NCBI GenBank assembly: GCA_027627225.1
Contig: CM051027.1
Coordinates: 86,553,951-86,617,950 of the forward strand
Source of the DNA: Congeria kusceri
Taxonomy: Eukaryota; Mollusca; Bivalvia; Myida; Dreissenidae
Length of the DNA stretch: 64,000 nucleotides
Direction: 5' to 3'
The notes under the pieces were generated by a model. It was not told the DNA's origin. It saw nothing but the letters and a program-made list of their open reading frames with translations, and searched no databases. Shown here piece after piece: positions 36,901 through 45,620 of this stretch. Each line of letters opens with the position of its first letter. Within the stretch, counting starts at the first letter, position 1. The translations under genes and the position numbers were made by a program.

Positions 36901-39900
36901 TTTGATAGAAAAACTAGGAGGTTTTGCTTATATTCGCGTATAAGACGTACCAAAAAGATGATACAAATTTTGGATAAACAAAGTGTGGCCTAAAAGCGAG
37001 AAATTACGGTAATATTTTCTTGCTCAGAAGAATTTGAGTTTTCTGGGCCAAACATTTTGATTACTAAAATATGTGCTACTTTCCAGATTCCAGGCTTGTG
37101 GACCAACACAAAGAAGCCCCAAATGCTAAACCTGCCTCCAAGACTGCAGTCAGTTATGTCACAGGTATGGGACGTAGTTAAGAAGTTAATATTAAATAAG
37201 ATTTGGGAAGACCTAACATGTGCTGGGTAGTTGAGCTTTGTTCGTGTCTTCCTACTGCTTAGCACATGAAGTCATTGCTAAATATATTTATTGTGACTTC
37301 TGAATTTTGTCAGTGGAAGTTGAAATTAAAAAAACACAACAGCATTGCATTATTATAAATTCAGGATTGTGATTCTTATTGGATGCCGATGCATCAAAAC
37401 TTAAGCTGTAATGCCATAAATTATCAATAGTATATATTTCATAGAAATTTCCTTTGTGTGTTATTAAAGATTAAGACTTTGTATTAGACTACCACTGTAT
37501 TTATCAAAACCATTCCCACATCAGTAAGTGAAACAGAAAATCTGTCGGGTGATAGCCCTCATCAGATTCTTCGATGTGACACCCTGGTAGGGGAGACAAT
37601 TTATAATTGTGTGGTGTTGGGTTAGAGTAGCCTCCCTTCCAGTGAAAGCTACACGATGGAGGTGTTGCAGAGAAGGAATGAGTTCCAAACGTTACTGTGA
37701 GCACCTGAAATAGATTGATACAGATACCATTAAATTAACAATGGTTTGTCATCCTTATGCTCAGTTGTTAAATCACAAGTGCATTTCATGCCTACACAGC
37801 AGAACTGAAAACTTGTTTATTAACTGATAAAATATAAGATTGATACTGTTTCCATGGAAAACCTAAACCACACATTGATGTGTTTAATCTTTTGTCTTCC
37901 TAGAATTGCAGGCTGTCGTGCAATGAACATTTACAACAAAAGGCACCAATACCAAGTTTCAATCCGTCAGGTCCCACCAAGTGTGAGGTATTAAGATCTT
38001 GTTACCTCTGCCTAGGAGGTTCTGTTGTTGCCAGCATTGGTTTGTTTGTTTGTTTGTTATTAGTTAGCAAATTTACAAAACCAGTTATGAATGTATTTTT
38101 CGTGAAATTTTCTATGAAGGTTGGAAATAGGTCAATGAACAAATAATCTGGTTTATTTTGCGATCTGAGTTGTAATCAAGGATTTTTTAAAGGTTTGTTT
38201 ATTATTGGGGCAAATGGCCAAAATATGAAATTGCCCCCAATATGCTGTGTTACTAAACAGATGCATAACAATTGAGGTGGAAATGAGCTGCTTTTGCCAA
38301 ATGAAGTAACATTTGATAAATGCTTGTGACGATATTACCATGTCATTGACAATGCCCTCCTTGGTTATGGTGTACCAAAGTGGCCCATAATCACACCTGC
38401 TGACATTGACCACTGGTGCAGTGCTGTAGTTCTGTCCAGCTTTCAGGTATGGAGTAGACACAGTGGCATCGCACATACTGAAACATGGCTTGAGCTAAGT
38501 TTTGATAAACAGGTGTGCAAGAACGCTTATACAGTTTTCTCTTGCAGAATTCTATGTGCATATACAGTCGAAACGCGATACTGCAAATCGAGATACAACG
38601 GAATAGTTATTACGAATAAGGCTGCCGGTCCCGTCTGTTTTCGTTATGTTTAACTACAAAAAGATGCGATACTACGAAATTGTGATACTACGAAAGATGC
38701 GTTACTACGAACAAATTTTCTGGTCCCATCATAATGTTTGTATTGAAATGTGAATACAATACTACGAATCATATTGTCACGGAGACTGTTCACACCTTCT
38801 CAACGAAGAGTTCACATTTCTGCCCAGTCACCTAGCCAGTTTGTTTGCGCCATGGACAAAGATAGTTTTTAACAAGTTTATTTACCATTTTAAGCCACTT
38901 TAAGTGATGAAGAGTTCTAGTTGCTTCTGACTTAATGACTGTCGTATTTGCCAATAAAATGTTGTTGCAAATTCCACTTGTGTTCGTGGAATTTATACAT
39001 TTTAATTATTGCCGAATACACGCGCGTATTGTCAAATGCAATTACTTTTAATAAGTGTGCTAATCTTCACAACTGCTACGACATGACTCCAAATAACACT
39101 AAATGTAAGAATATTACATTGCTACCGTAATTTCAGAAACATGCGATACTACGAAAGATGTGATACTACGAACAAATCAGTGTCACCCGTGACTATCCGT
39201 AGTATAGCGTTTTGACTGTAGTCATGAGTCAGTTTAACTTTATAGAAATTCAAGATCTTATTTTATTGATTAAAATAAATCATATACCCAATTTTTCGAT
39301 ATGGTGTAATTGCTTTGAAAAGAAGAAAGTCTTTTAAGATACTTATAAGTAATTTTTTTTCTCGGATGGCTCTTGGTGGTTTGACGTTCACTTCATAGTT
39401 TAAGTGGTAGTCACAAAGTTTGTAGTACAGTAGATTTCGTTTAATTGAATAGCCCATTTGTCACGTCCAAATATTTCATTATCGAGAGTATTGATATGTA
39501 CGGAATCAATAATATTATCAACTGTTTCACTGTTTATCCAATAGAAATTGTGTAATTTATACTAATTTTGAATAAAAACTATAAAACTGTTCCATAACAA
39601 TGTGTTTCTTTCCTGCATTTATTTGGCCATTGACACTTGCAGCAACAGTCATAATAATCATACATAAGAATAATCAATATATCTGCTATTTGTCAACTTA
39701 TTTCCCTTGTATATATGAAATACCCTAGATCGTACAGTATAAATATTTGATACATACTTCCAAGGCTGTAGAACTGTAACCAGAAATCTTGCATTTATGT
39801 TTGTAATGTTAGTTGTTGTATATCCAAAATGTGCATTACTAAGGAAGAAGCAAATAAGTTGTGCAAGCACAAGAGCTGTACTCATGTTTGGCTGCCGCTG

Positions 39901-41103
39901 TTCCTGTGTGTTATCAGTGATGTATATACATAGTGAGAGATGTCCCAGATTGTACTGTCCTCAGTGCATTGTCATTTACTGGCCTTATAAGTAATCTCAT
40001 TTATGTTATGCCACTATTTGAAGCTACTGCCAATAGTAAAGTTGGGCTTGACGTTCGAAAGATTAAATCTATATGATATTGGAATCAGCATAACATTTAT
40101 GAACAAGTTTAAATATTTACTTCTCATAAAAAAGCACAGAAGTAGTAAAATGTGATTTGGATACACTGAAACCACCAAAAACCCCAAAAGAAACATCATT
40201 ATTGCATGCTCGTTTTAAAAGAATGGAATAATTTCTTATATGTATATTTCAGTTTTCAATGCACCCTGTCTAGTGCTTTTACGCATTCTATAAGCATTTG
40301 CATGCCATGTTGTCAGGGAGCTGGCAGCCCGGAGGAGGAGATCTGTGTGATCTGCCATGATGGCATCAGCCTGGAGCCAGTCAAGGAGCTAGACTGCAAA
40401 CACGTCTTCCACTCGCAGGTAACATGGCCACGACAATTCAAGTGGGCTGTGTGTCAGTCAGAATACATTATGCATTGAAGTTGTTCATTTAATGATTCTG
40501 CAATTTTGAAGCCCATTCCCAGATAGGTCATGCATATTTCCATATTTATTATGTCCCCTTGCCTTCCAAGCCTGGGCACCATATTCCAGTATAAATAATC
40601 AGTATTGGTCAGTTATCGAAATGGCTAGAATACACGTAGTCCGGTGCATTACTTGTGTGATGAAATGTACGAAAATGAGATGTGTGTCACTGGAACACGA
40701 CAACTCGAAGGTCATGGTCACACCAAATTGTGAAAATTTAACTCTATAATTTAACAGGATCTAAATTATTGTCAAATATGCCTGGTTGAAATGTCATGGT
40801 CATCTTGTTTCCTGTTCCTTATAAATTTGACCACTTGTACGAACCCATCAGCTATTATAACTACACCTTCAGCACTATTGATGTGTTGACCTATGTGGCA
40901 TTTAGTTTTAAAAGTATTGTTAACTCTACAAACTGTTGTACATACAATTCTTTGAAATTAATGGGCATGCATTAAACATATTTAGTTATATATATTTATT
41001 TTTGTTTCAGTGCATAGGTTGGTGGGTGGAGAGAGAGCGGTCGTGTCCCACTTGCAGAAAGTTGGCTCTTTTCCCCGAAGAATTTCCCAGACTTGGTAAA
41101 TAA
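12927..41103 (+). CDS. RING-H2 E3 ubiquitin ligase, DZIP3/TTC3-like (5' end not resolved)
   Basis: Exons that join in frame: 12927-13017 (donor uncertain), 13510-16271, 16447-16595, 20690-20919, 21083-21189, 32946-33118, 35162-35288, 37087-37164, 37904-37987, 40317-40418, 41011-41103 (TAA). Together they give about 1,331 codons. All later junctions have AG/GT borders and consistent phases. The N-terminal two thirds is acidic and low-complexity; next comes an RS/basic exon (RSRSRRQSSHDRSS), then a helical region (NFERLIGRMHEAFP, then RKELIDAVTKIREARGSLSG) and a C-terminal RING-H2 ending PEEFPRLGK. A similar helical segment before a terminal RING, and the PEEFP tail, recall DZIP3/TTC3; that assignment is from memory of the family. 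Predicted role: RING-dependent ubiquitin transfer from an E2, substrate unknown. Upstream exons, including the start codon, were not found and may lie before the window. Confidence 0.8.
13510..16271 (+). CDS. Large 2.76-kb internal exon of the E3 ligase gene
   Basis: Acceptor TTTGTTTACAG at 13509 and donor CAG|GTAAGC at 16271; 920 whole codons plus the end of a split one, with no stop. The start reads as a coiled-coil-like acidic segment (EEQRSKEKESRVQAIQAH, FATWLELLRSDEQD). Around 14385-14813 is a duplicated 69-74-residue unit. About 14850-14970 is a Thr/Pro/Cys imperfect repeat (ACTPIAGTSTPVSGACTP). About 15060-15235 is a Gln/Leu/Met-rich helix (PELSARPEMLMNLALQQTSL). Further motifs are KAPPGLG near 15380 and EEWPSLS near 16017. 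A large, poorly conserved exon between ordered domains is plausible for this family. I assign no catalytic function to it. Confidence 0.85.
14385..14813 (+). repeat. Internal 69-74-codon coding duplication
   Basis: Unit 1 (14385-14591) and unit 2 (14592-about 14813) share DEDEFND[VI]K, AL-N--EIT, AESK, a GST...NGHGQV block, SSEV-V-PE-SYL-S-WS. The copies are in frame and clearly diverged, so the duplication is not recent. Confidence 0.85.
17342..17830 (-). mobile_element. Deletion derivative related to the 382-4163 hAT transposon
   Basis: In reverse orientation this stretch begins with a block like 541-610 of the hAT element (ATTCGCGCA, TGACGTCA, AACC, TTCTCGTCGTT) and then, without the transposase, has a block like 3787-3860 (GGGAAAATTTCC, GTGCACTTCG, ACGCGCGT). 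GTATACC and GGTATAC near the two edges may be decayed termini. Boundaries are approximate. Confidence 0.55.
18089..18280 (+). mobile_element. Palindromic MITE, right end truncated
   Basis: Matches the left three quarters of the complete copy at 49864-50130: GTCGTGAGAAAACCGGTCTT, the near-palindrome GGATTAGCCTGCGCAGTCC...GGCTAATCC, then TTTAGAAGAGACTTCC. It stops abruptly at GCCTGCGCGGAC (18280). Confidence 0.8.
18852..20628. mobile_element. TA-flanked TIR element (Tc1/mariner-type insertion)
   Basis: Perfect 25-bp inverted repeats, starting CCGTAAAAGCTCTATG, at 18852-18876 and 20604-20628, with TA on each side (18850-18851, 20629-20630). Subterminal motifs TGTCCGAAAAT and TGTCCAAAAA recur inside both ends. 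No transposase frame survives, so it is non-autonomous. Its right end is only about 60 bp before the exon acceptor at 20689, so the branch-point region of that exon is pressed against the element. Confidence 0.85.
21558..21595 (+). repeat. (TAC)n-like microsatellite
   Basis: Imperfect ACT/TAC trinucleotide run (CTACTACTATTACTACTACC and onwards) in the large E3-gene intron. Confidence 0.8.
21774..22724. mobile_element. Non-autonomous hAT element with perfect 8-bp TSD
   Basis: Ends TAGCTATGGGATTGAATAC and, reversed, TAGGGATGGGACCGTATAT are imperfect hAT-like inverted repeats followed by CGAATATTCG motifs at both ends. The flanks ATTTATAC (21766-21773 and 22725-22732) are identical. The 951-bp interior encodes nothing recognisable. 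Confidence 0.85.
23069..24222. mobile_element. Probable non-autonomous hAT element
   Basis: Left terminus CAGAGCAACAGATAAGG (23069-23085) and right terminus CCTTATCTGTTGCTCCG (24206-24222) are inverted copies with one mismatch. Flanks GGATACT and GGCTACT differ at one of seven positions, as expected of an aged target duplication. A further similar terminus, CAGAGGCCCAGATAAGG, sits at 22840, so this zone may be compound. Confidence 0.6.
24265..24610. mobile_element. Short non-autonomous hAT element (346 bp)
   Basis: Termini CAGGGCTCCAGATAAGG and, reversed, CAGAGCTCCAGATACTAG. Flanking octamers TCGTAATA and TCGTTATG match at six of eight positions. No coding content; AAAGGGTA motifs recur inside. 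Confidence 0.7.
24700..25178 (+). repeat. 39-bp minisatellite, about 12 copies
   Basis: Near-identical units (ATGTTCAAAAGTAAGTGTAC, then ATTTATGCCCAGCTCACAA) with variation mainly at CCCAGC, CACAAC and TCCAGC. Because 39 is a multiple of three and the unit lacks stops, both strands show long open frames (13-residue repeats). These have no other sign of being genes. Confidence 0.95.
25343..26594. mobile_element. TIR element with three degenerate internal repeats
   Basis: Left end GTACTGTCTA then ACGTTCGCAACAA; right end TTGTTGCGAACGT then TAGACAGTAC. These form imperfect inverted repeats of about 40 bp, possibly with TA target duplication. Inside are three diverged units of about 380 bp, each with CAGATTTTCTTAAAA, a GGTCACCG-like stretch, GGAAATATTG and GGTACCTGT-GAAGCC. 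Confidence 0.7.
28588..31626. mobile_element. 3.0-kb insertion of unknown type within family B
   Basis: Defined by interruption: TTAAAGGTGAA is duplicated at 28577-28587 and 31627-31637, and the family B repeat reads continuously across it once this block is removed. The termini show no clear inverted repeats. The interior is AT-rich with no long open frame and hosts a smaller hAT element at 29116-30026. Type not identified. Confidence 0.6.
29116..30026. mobile_element. Non-autonomous hAT element, GGGACA-rich ends
   Basis: Termini CATACGTGCCATA and TATGGCATGTATG are inverted copies with one mismatch. The flanks ATATCAAG (29108-29115) and ATATTAAG (30027-30034) differ once. CGGGACA-type motifs crowd both subterminal regions (about 29145-29220 and 29938-30015). 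Confidence 0.8.
31987..32215 (+). repeat. 5'-truncated SINE with AAAC tail and 8-bp TSD
   Basis: Same family as 35505-35782 (CAGCCCGG, CACATAACTTGTGTGG, AGTTACTGGCATA, GTGAGTAGGTTAAC) ending in an AAACAAAC tail. Flanked by TCATCATT at 31979-31986 and 32216-32223, a clean target duplication. Inserted into the family B element. Confidence 0.85.
33148..34174 (+). repeat. Tandem-repeat element, family E, TCAAGGTCA in each unit
   Basis: The 5' end has the hairpin CCCGC-GCCGCGAA-GCGGG and GGGGGATTATAGGAATG. Five to six units follow (155-170 bp spacing at about 33340, 33495, 33651, 33821, 33989), each with CTCAAGGTCAAGGTCACACT and ATTTTCATGAAACTTGG. The 3' end is GTCC-TTG-GGAC then TGCCTTGTTT. It begins only 30 bp after the exon ending at 33118. 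Confidence 0.8.
34179..34617 (+). repeat. Family F element (copy 1)
   Basis: Starts about 5 bp after the end of the family E element. The 5' hairpin is GCATC-TT-GATGC with GGGAGGCATATAGT. Repeats of CGTTTCGTCTAGC-CCAACACCGCTT and TTTGACCTTGACCTAATTTG follow. The 3' hairpin GTGTTTATCAAACAC is followed by AGAATCTTGTG. Copy 2 is at 41408-41984. Confidence 0.75.
35505..35782 (+). repeat. tRNA-derived SINE with AAAC tail
   Basis: B-box-like GTGAGTTCAAACCCC near 35528, then the body shared with 31987-32215 and an AAACAAACAAAAAC tail. The 5' start is approximate. It resembles mollusc V/Meta-type SINEs, a family call from memory. Confidence 0.75.
35924..37009. mobile_element. TA-flanked TIR element with a nested insertion
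   Basis: Left end CTGTGAATTCTCGCGTATA, right end (reversed) CCGTAATTTCTCGC, with TA on both sides (35922-35923, 37010-37011). TATAAGACG motifs occur at both ends. Mariner-like by target choice; no transposase. Its right end is about 77 bp before the exon at 37087. Confidence 0.65.
35969..36302. mobile_element. Small TIR element nested in 35924-37009
   Basis: Ends CAGGGGTGGGGAAATGCC and (reversed) CAGGAATGTGGAAATTCTATG, imperfect inverted repeats of hAT type; no clean target duplication. The palindromic word ACTTGTC/GACAAGT recurs. Confidence 0.5.
38565..39218. mobile_element. Pogo/Tigger-like MITE
   Basis: Ends CAGTCGAAACGCGATACT and (reversed) CAGTCAAAACGCTATACT, flanked by TA (38563-38564, 39219-39220). 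The CAGTCRAAAC terminus and repeated GATACTACGAA motifs near both ends match the style of pogo-class TIRs. No transposase. Confidence 0.8.
40317..41103 (+). CDS. RING-H2 exons of the E3 ligase
   Basis: The last two exons (40317-40418 and 41011-41103) encode the RING: ICVIC (first Cys pair), DCKHVFHSQC (Cys-x-His-x2-His-x2-Cys), then SCPTC (last pair). All eight zinc ligands of a C3H2C3 RING are present; the intron falls just before the last Cys of DCKHVFHSQC. A Trp pair (CIGWWVERE) lies where E2-contact residues usually sit. The protein ends LFPEEFPRLGK, 15 residues after the last Cys. Confidence 0.95.
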
Positions 41104-41407
41104 GCATGAAAGCAGTGTTTGGGATAGTTGAGCTCATACTAATGACCTTACTGTGCTGAAATGTTTGGTTTATATGGATGTGGTTAGACAATGTTGACTT
41201 TCTTTGTGTACAAAATTTTCTGTTTACTTTGGGAATGATCTCAATGTACTTTATAGTTTACTTAGTTTTGATTTTTCTAATACTATGCAATCTGTTGTGA
41301 AGCAGTGTTGCATTTACATTATTAGTATTTTTTACATGTGTGTTGAAATCATCTACATTTTTTTGCGAAATGTTCAGTGATTCTCATTGAATGTATTATG
41401 TTGAGAT

Positions 41408-41984
41408 ATTTTTATGTCCCCGGCATCTTGATGCGGGAGGCATATAGTTATTGTACTGTCCGTCCTTCCGTCTGTCCGTGACAAGTTTAAGTAGATTTTA
41501 CTGTTTCATCAAGCACCTACACCGCTTACTACAACACTTGGATACTTGCACAGTTGTTGCTTATGACAATTCCCAAGTGCCATTTCTTGGTTAACTAGAT
41601 TTAACCGTTTCGTCTAGCACCAACACCGCTTACTACAACACTTGGATATTTACACAGTTGTTATTTATGACCGTCCCCAATCCACCCATATCACCCAACC
41701 TCAGTTTGACCTTGACCCTATTTGGAGACCTTGACCTTATTTGGACTTAGAACAATTCAAATGGGCTATTTCTTGGTTACCGTAACTAGATTTTACCGTT
41801 TCATCTAGCAACAGCACTGCTTACTACAGCACTTGGATACTTGCATAGTTTTTGCTTATTCTCAATTCACCCATATCACCCAACCATACTTTGACCTTGA
41901 CCTAATTTGGACTTGGGATAATTCAACTGGGCTGTTTAGCACTAAGGGGGGGCATGTGTGTTTATTGAACACGGTGTCTTGTTT
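41408..41984 (+). repeat. Family F element (copy 2)
   Basis: Same plan as 34179-34617: GCATC-TT-GATGC 5' hairpin, CGTTTCGTCTAGCACCAACA repeats, TTTGACCTTGACC, and a 3' hairpin GTGTTTATTGAACAC then GGTGTCTTGTTT. Confidence 0.75.
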
Positions 41985-42049
41985 CCACTTGTCTTTCAAA
42001 TGTGCCACAGGTGTTCACTGAAGCTGTATTCATCACCACAAGTGTTCAT

Positions 42050-42284
42050 ATGAGGTGTGTCGTGGGCAAACCGGGCTTTATACATGTGCGTAAAGTGTCG
42101 TCCCAGATTAGCCTTAAACAGTCCGACAGGCTATTCTGGGACGACACTTTCCGCTTTTATGGTATTTTCTGTTTCAAGGAAGTCTCTTCTAAACATAAAT
42201 CCACTGTAGGCAGAAAGTATCGTCCCGGGTTAGCCTGTGCTATGCACTTGCATTAAGCCCGGTTTTCTCACGACACGCCTCATT
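42050..42284 (+). mobile_element. Palindromic MITE
   Basis: Diverged full-length copy: ATGAGGTGTGTCGTG at the left, CACGACACGCCTCAT at the right, with internal GTCGTCCCAGATTAGCC arms. It lies in the probable 3' UTR of the E3 gene. Confidence 0.8.
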
Positions 42285-42597
42285 TATAATAAGATTCTGT
42301 GCTACTGGAATTCTTTTGACAAACATATATATATTTTATATAACAAAAAGAAATTTTGAAGTTACTTATTCCTTAGACTAATATACATATACCATGCATA
42401 ATTAGTGCAGCATTACATTGTGCACATTGTCAGGTGGTTGCAGTCTTACTATTTATGTTGTTGACTTGTGATTATAAAATTGGGTTGTTTCCATGCTATT
42501 ACTTAGGAATTTGTATAATGACTAGAATTCATTGAAATGTTATGCTCAGAATTTCTACCAAGATGACATACTAATGATTTTCGATTACAATTGATTT

Positions 42598-43304
42598 TCT
42601 TGTTTGTCGGCTTAATGCTCTGGTTAACGTTTGCGGGCAACGGCACAATGCTCTGGTTAACGTTTGCGTGCAACGGCATAATGCTCTGGTTAACATTTGC
42701 GTGCAACGGCATAATGCTCTGGTTAAGGTTTGCGGGCAACGGCATAATGCTCTGGTTAACGTTTGCGTGCAACGGCATAATGTTCTGGTTAACGTTTGCG
42801 TGCAACGGCATAATGCTCTGGTTAACGTTTGCGGGCAACGGCATAATGCTCTGGTTAACGTTTGCGGGCAACGGCATAATGCTCTGGTTAACGTTTGCGG
42901 GCAACGGCATAATGCTCTGGTTAACGTTTGCGGGTAACGGCATAATGCTCTGGTTAACGTTTGCGTGCAACGGCATAATGCTCTGGTTAACGTTTGCGTG
43001 CAACAAGTACATATCTCTGTAACTATTACAAATATTCATTTGAAATTTCTCACATGTCTTGGGGTCATTATGTAAGGTCAGTGGCCAAGGCCCATAAATG
43101 TTACCAGCATTTTAGTAGAATCGAGCCCCTTTTTGTACTAAGAAAATTCAGGTTTGCGTGCAACAACTTCATATCTCTATATCTACTATTCAATGGAAAC
43201 TTCATATGTCTTCGGGGTCATTATGTAAGGTCACTGACCAAGGCCCATTAATCTGACAAATCAGTATGAATAGTCGAGCAATCTGTCCAGAGACAGCTCT
43301 CGTT
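42598..43304 (+). repeat. Family A element (copy 3) with an expanded 33-bp minisatellite
   Basis: About twelve units of a 33-bp repeat (AATGCTCTGGTTAACGTTTG, CGTGCAACGGCAT) run from 42613 to about 43005. They continue without a break into ordinary family A sequence (CATATCTCTGTAACTATTAC, GGTCATTATGTAAGGTCA) and end at the A-type 3' terminus GAGACAGCTCTCGTT. Long open frames on both strands come from the 11-codon period and are not genes. Confidence 0.9.
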
Positions 43305-43604
43305 AGTTTTATATCTCGCCTTTCTCATTTCATTTGTATTTACTGACAAAGGGCATTACTGGAAACCATTTAACAGTTTCACTGATGATCTTGTTTTATT
43401 TGTTTGTTCTTTTTTGTTACTTTTGTGTTTTTTTTGTTAATTTACACATTGTTCCTAGTCAGCAGTAGAGATTTATACACTGTCTATTCTTGTTTTATGT
43501 ATATAATTGTTTGTTTGTTACCGTTGAGATTAAATCTATTACAGCACATGAGTACCACAGTAACTAAGCCTGAATATTAATTATGCACCCCCCCCCCCAT
43601 CCCC

Positions 43605-44310
43605 TTTGAAGAAATGGTGCTATATTGCTTTACACATGTGACGTCAGTCAGTCTGTTAGTCTGTCTGTAAACCAAACCTTGTCCAGGGAATAACTATGAA
43701 ACCCTTGGGGGTTGTTCATACTTTGTAGGTACATTGCTCCTGACCAGTTGAGGATCCTTTTTGATTATTGACTCAGGGGCAAAGGTCAAACTGTTAAAAC
43801 CATGTCCAGGCTTACTTAGGCCTAGGTTCGTTAAATTTTATAGGTTGATTTATGACTAGATGTGTTTCACTATTGATTATTGGGTGAAAGTTCAAGGTTA
43901 AACTGACGTAGTTGGAAAACCTGTACCGGACAACAACTACAGTACCCTTAAACTCAGGTACTTTAGACTTGGTAGGTTGGTCACGACTAGTAGAAGATCC
44001 CTGTTCAGTATTGGGTTATTGCCTCAAAGGTCAAAGTAAAACTGACCAATAGTTGTTGCATGTTGTCTGGGCAGTAACTAGACTCTTAGGCCTAGGTTCT
44101 TAAAACATAGTAGATAGGTTAGAGGATTGGTCAAATGGTCAAGATCAGACTGTCCAATAGCTGTAAAACCTTGTCTAGGCAATAAATACACAATGGCTGA
44201 ACATGTTTTCAAATTTGTTTGGGAGGTGGTTAATTATGCCATTTGACGATTCACATTTGATGAAACATTCCACCGAGTCAGTATCAATGTGCGGGGGGTG
44301 GGGGCATTTT
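43605..44310 (+). repeat. Degenerate tandem-repeat tract (family G)
   Basis: Several diverged units of about 140-150 bp with CTTGTCCAGG-AATAACTA, CTTAGGCCTAGGTTC, GGTAGGTTG-TCACGACTAG and AAAGGTCAAACTG. It looks like another AGGTCA-containing family, but ends were not resolved. Confidence 0.5.
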
Positions 44311-44489
44311 CCTCATGTATTCTTTCTGTAAAAGTTGCCAATGTCTAAAAGTAACTGTACATTTCTATGAAAATGTTGGCATGAAGTTTATAATACCAGT
44401 TTGCATTTGTTGTTGTTGAATACGTGTAGTAGTACTAATGTCAAGACTAGACACATTGTACACTTGTGTAAAAAGTCTGCATTTTTGCA

Positions 44490-44495
44490 AATAAA
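44490..44495 (+). terminator. Candidate polyadenylation signal, E3 ligase gene
   Basis: AATAAA on the plus strand, in the tail-to-tail interval between the E3 ligase and SERGEF genes. Confidence 0.4.
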
Positions 44496-44624
44496 GTTTA
44501 ACTCTTCATGTTTTCTTCGTTATAACCCACCGTAGTTTATTAGGACCTGTTTTATATGGAAATTAACCAGTCATGTTCTTAGAAGCATGAAGGAGTATCG
44601 GTACACCATATTATCAGACTTCAG

Positions 44625-44824
44625 TTTATTGATGCAATAAAGGATTGTTTAAACATATTTGCATTAAAAAAACAGACAATTAGTCAATTTGCTAAAATGC
44701 TTAAAATAGTAAAGTTGTTAACAGCATTTGAAAGTAAAACCAATTAAAATCCTATAATTTAGTAATGAATACAAATGTAGTAAAATACATGTATTAAAAT
44801 GGGATTGTGTGTATACTGTTTATT
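44625..44824 (-). terminator. Candidate polyadenylation signals, SERGEF
   Basis: TTTATT (AATAAA on the minus strand) at 44819-44824 and 44625-44630, about 760-960 bp beyond the SERGEF stop. Confidence 0.4.
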
Positions 44825-45269
44825 TGACAAAAAGACAGCTTTGTAACAGTGCACAAAATAATTGTCGACATGTATAATCATAAGATTGCCTTAATAATTT
44901 CTTAACATCAATTTTTATCCATATAAGCATGTCCACTTGAAGTATAAATGTTCTGTAATCATGTTTGGCTATCACATATTTCATTACAAAAAAAAGATTT
45001 AATTTTCAACAAAGGTATGATGAAACAATTTTCAACAGTGTTGTTAAATAATTTTTAAAAATGTAATATTTCCCATACTGACAAGATTGTTTGAGATTTA
45101 TGGTCGTTTTCTTACAGTTGTCCTGAATTGCAACAAACTCTGCATACATGCAATTCTCACTAGTGCACACTTTAGCTATGAAAAAAATATTACCCTGTGA
45201 TATAACTTTTGGTCTAATGACAAAATACACAGAGTGGTCACGTGAGGTGTAATAATATCAATCTGGACT

Positions 45270-45620
45270 ATTGTTATAGATCACTGTTTGCTTATAGAAC
45301 AGTCAGTCAGCAATTCTTGACATGATTTGCTCTACCAAACAGTATTCCTGGGCATGATTTGCTTGTGATCATCGTCCATAGAAGTCACAGCTCTCGCACA
45401 TGATTTGCATGTGATGGTATTTGGACAGTCTCGACCAGTATAGTATCCCTGTACATAATTTGTTTGTGATCGTATACCAAACAGTCTGCTGGTATTCCTG
45501 GACATTATTTGCTTGTGATCATCGTCTCAGCCAACATTCATAGACACAATTTTGCTTGTGACATTTGCCTATAGAACAGTTTCATCCAGTATCCCTGGAC
45601 ATTGCAAAGCAGTGACCTCC
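45270..45620 (-). repeat. Degenerate tandem repeat across the SERGEF stop and 3' UTR
   Basis: Four to five diverged units with CAGTATTCCTGG-CAT, ATTTGCTTGTGATCATCGTC and a CCAAACAGT-type linker. The last unit (CCAGTATCCCTGGACATTGC) contains the final codons and lies at the stop. Confidence 0.6.

Larger units (their letters stand above)
41104..44495 (+). other. Probable 3' region of the E3 ligase gene, repeat-filled
   Basis: No further exon was seen. It contains the family F copy 2, a palindromic MITE, a 33-bp minisatellite with family A copy 3 and a diverged tandem-repeat tract. The first clear AATAAA on the plus strand is at 44490-44495; whether the transcript reaches it is unknown. Confidence 0.45.

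Noticed and set aside
36990..37265. 91-codon minus-strand open frame
   Set aside because: Antisense to the supported exon 37087-37164 and overlapping a transposon end.
37500..37705. Possible short gene on the minus strand
   Set aside because: Looks coding-like for about 60 codons, but no motif, start context or splice borders could be supported.
38153..38476. 107-codon minus-strand open frame
   Set aside because: No family features; located in an intron of the E3 gene with no other support.
42503..43039. Repeated open frames of 178 and 143 codons
   Set aside because: Product of the 33-bp minisatellite; the array continues into a mobile repeat.
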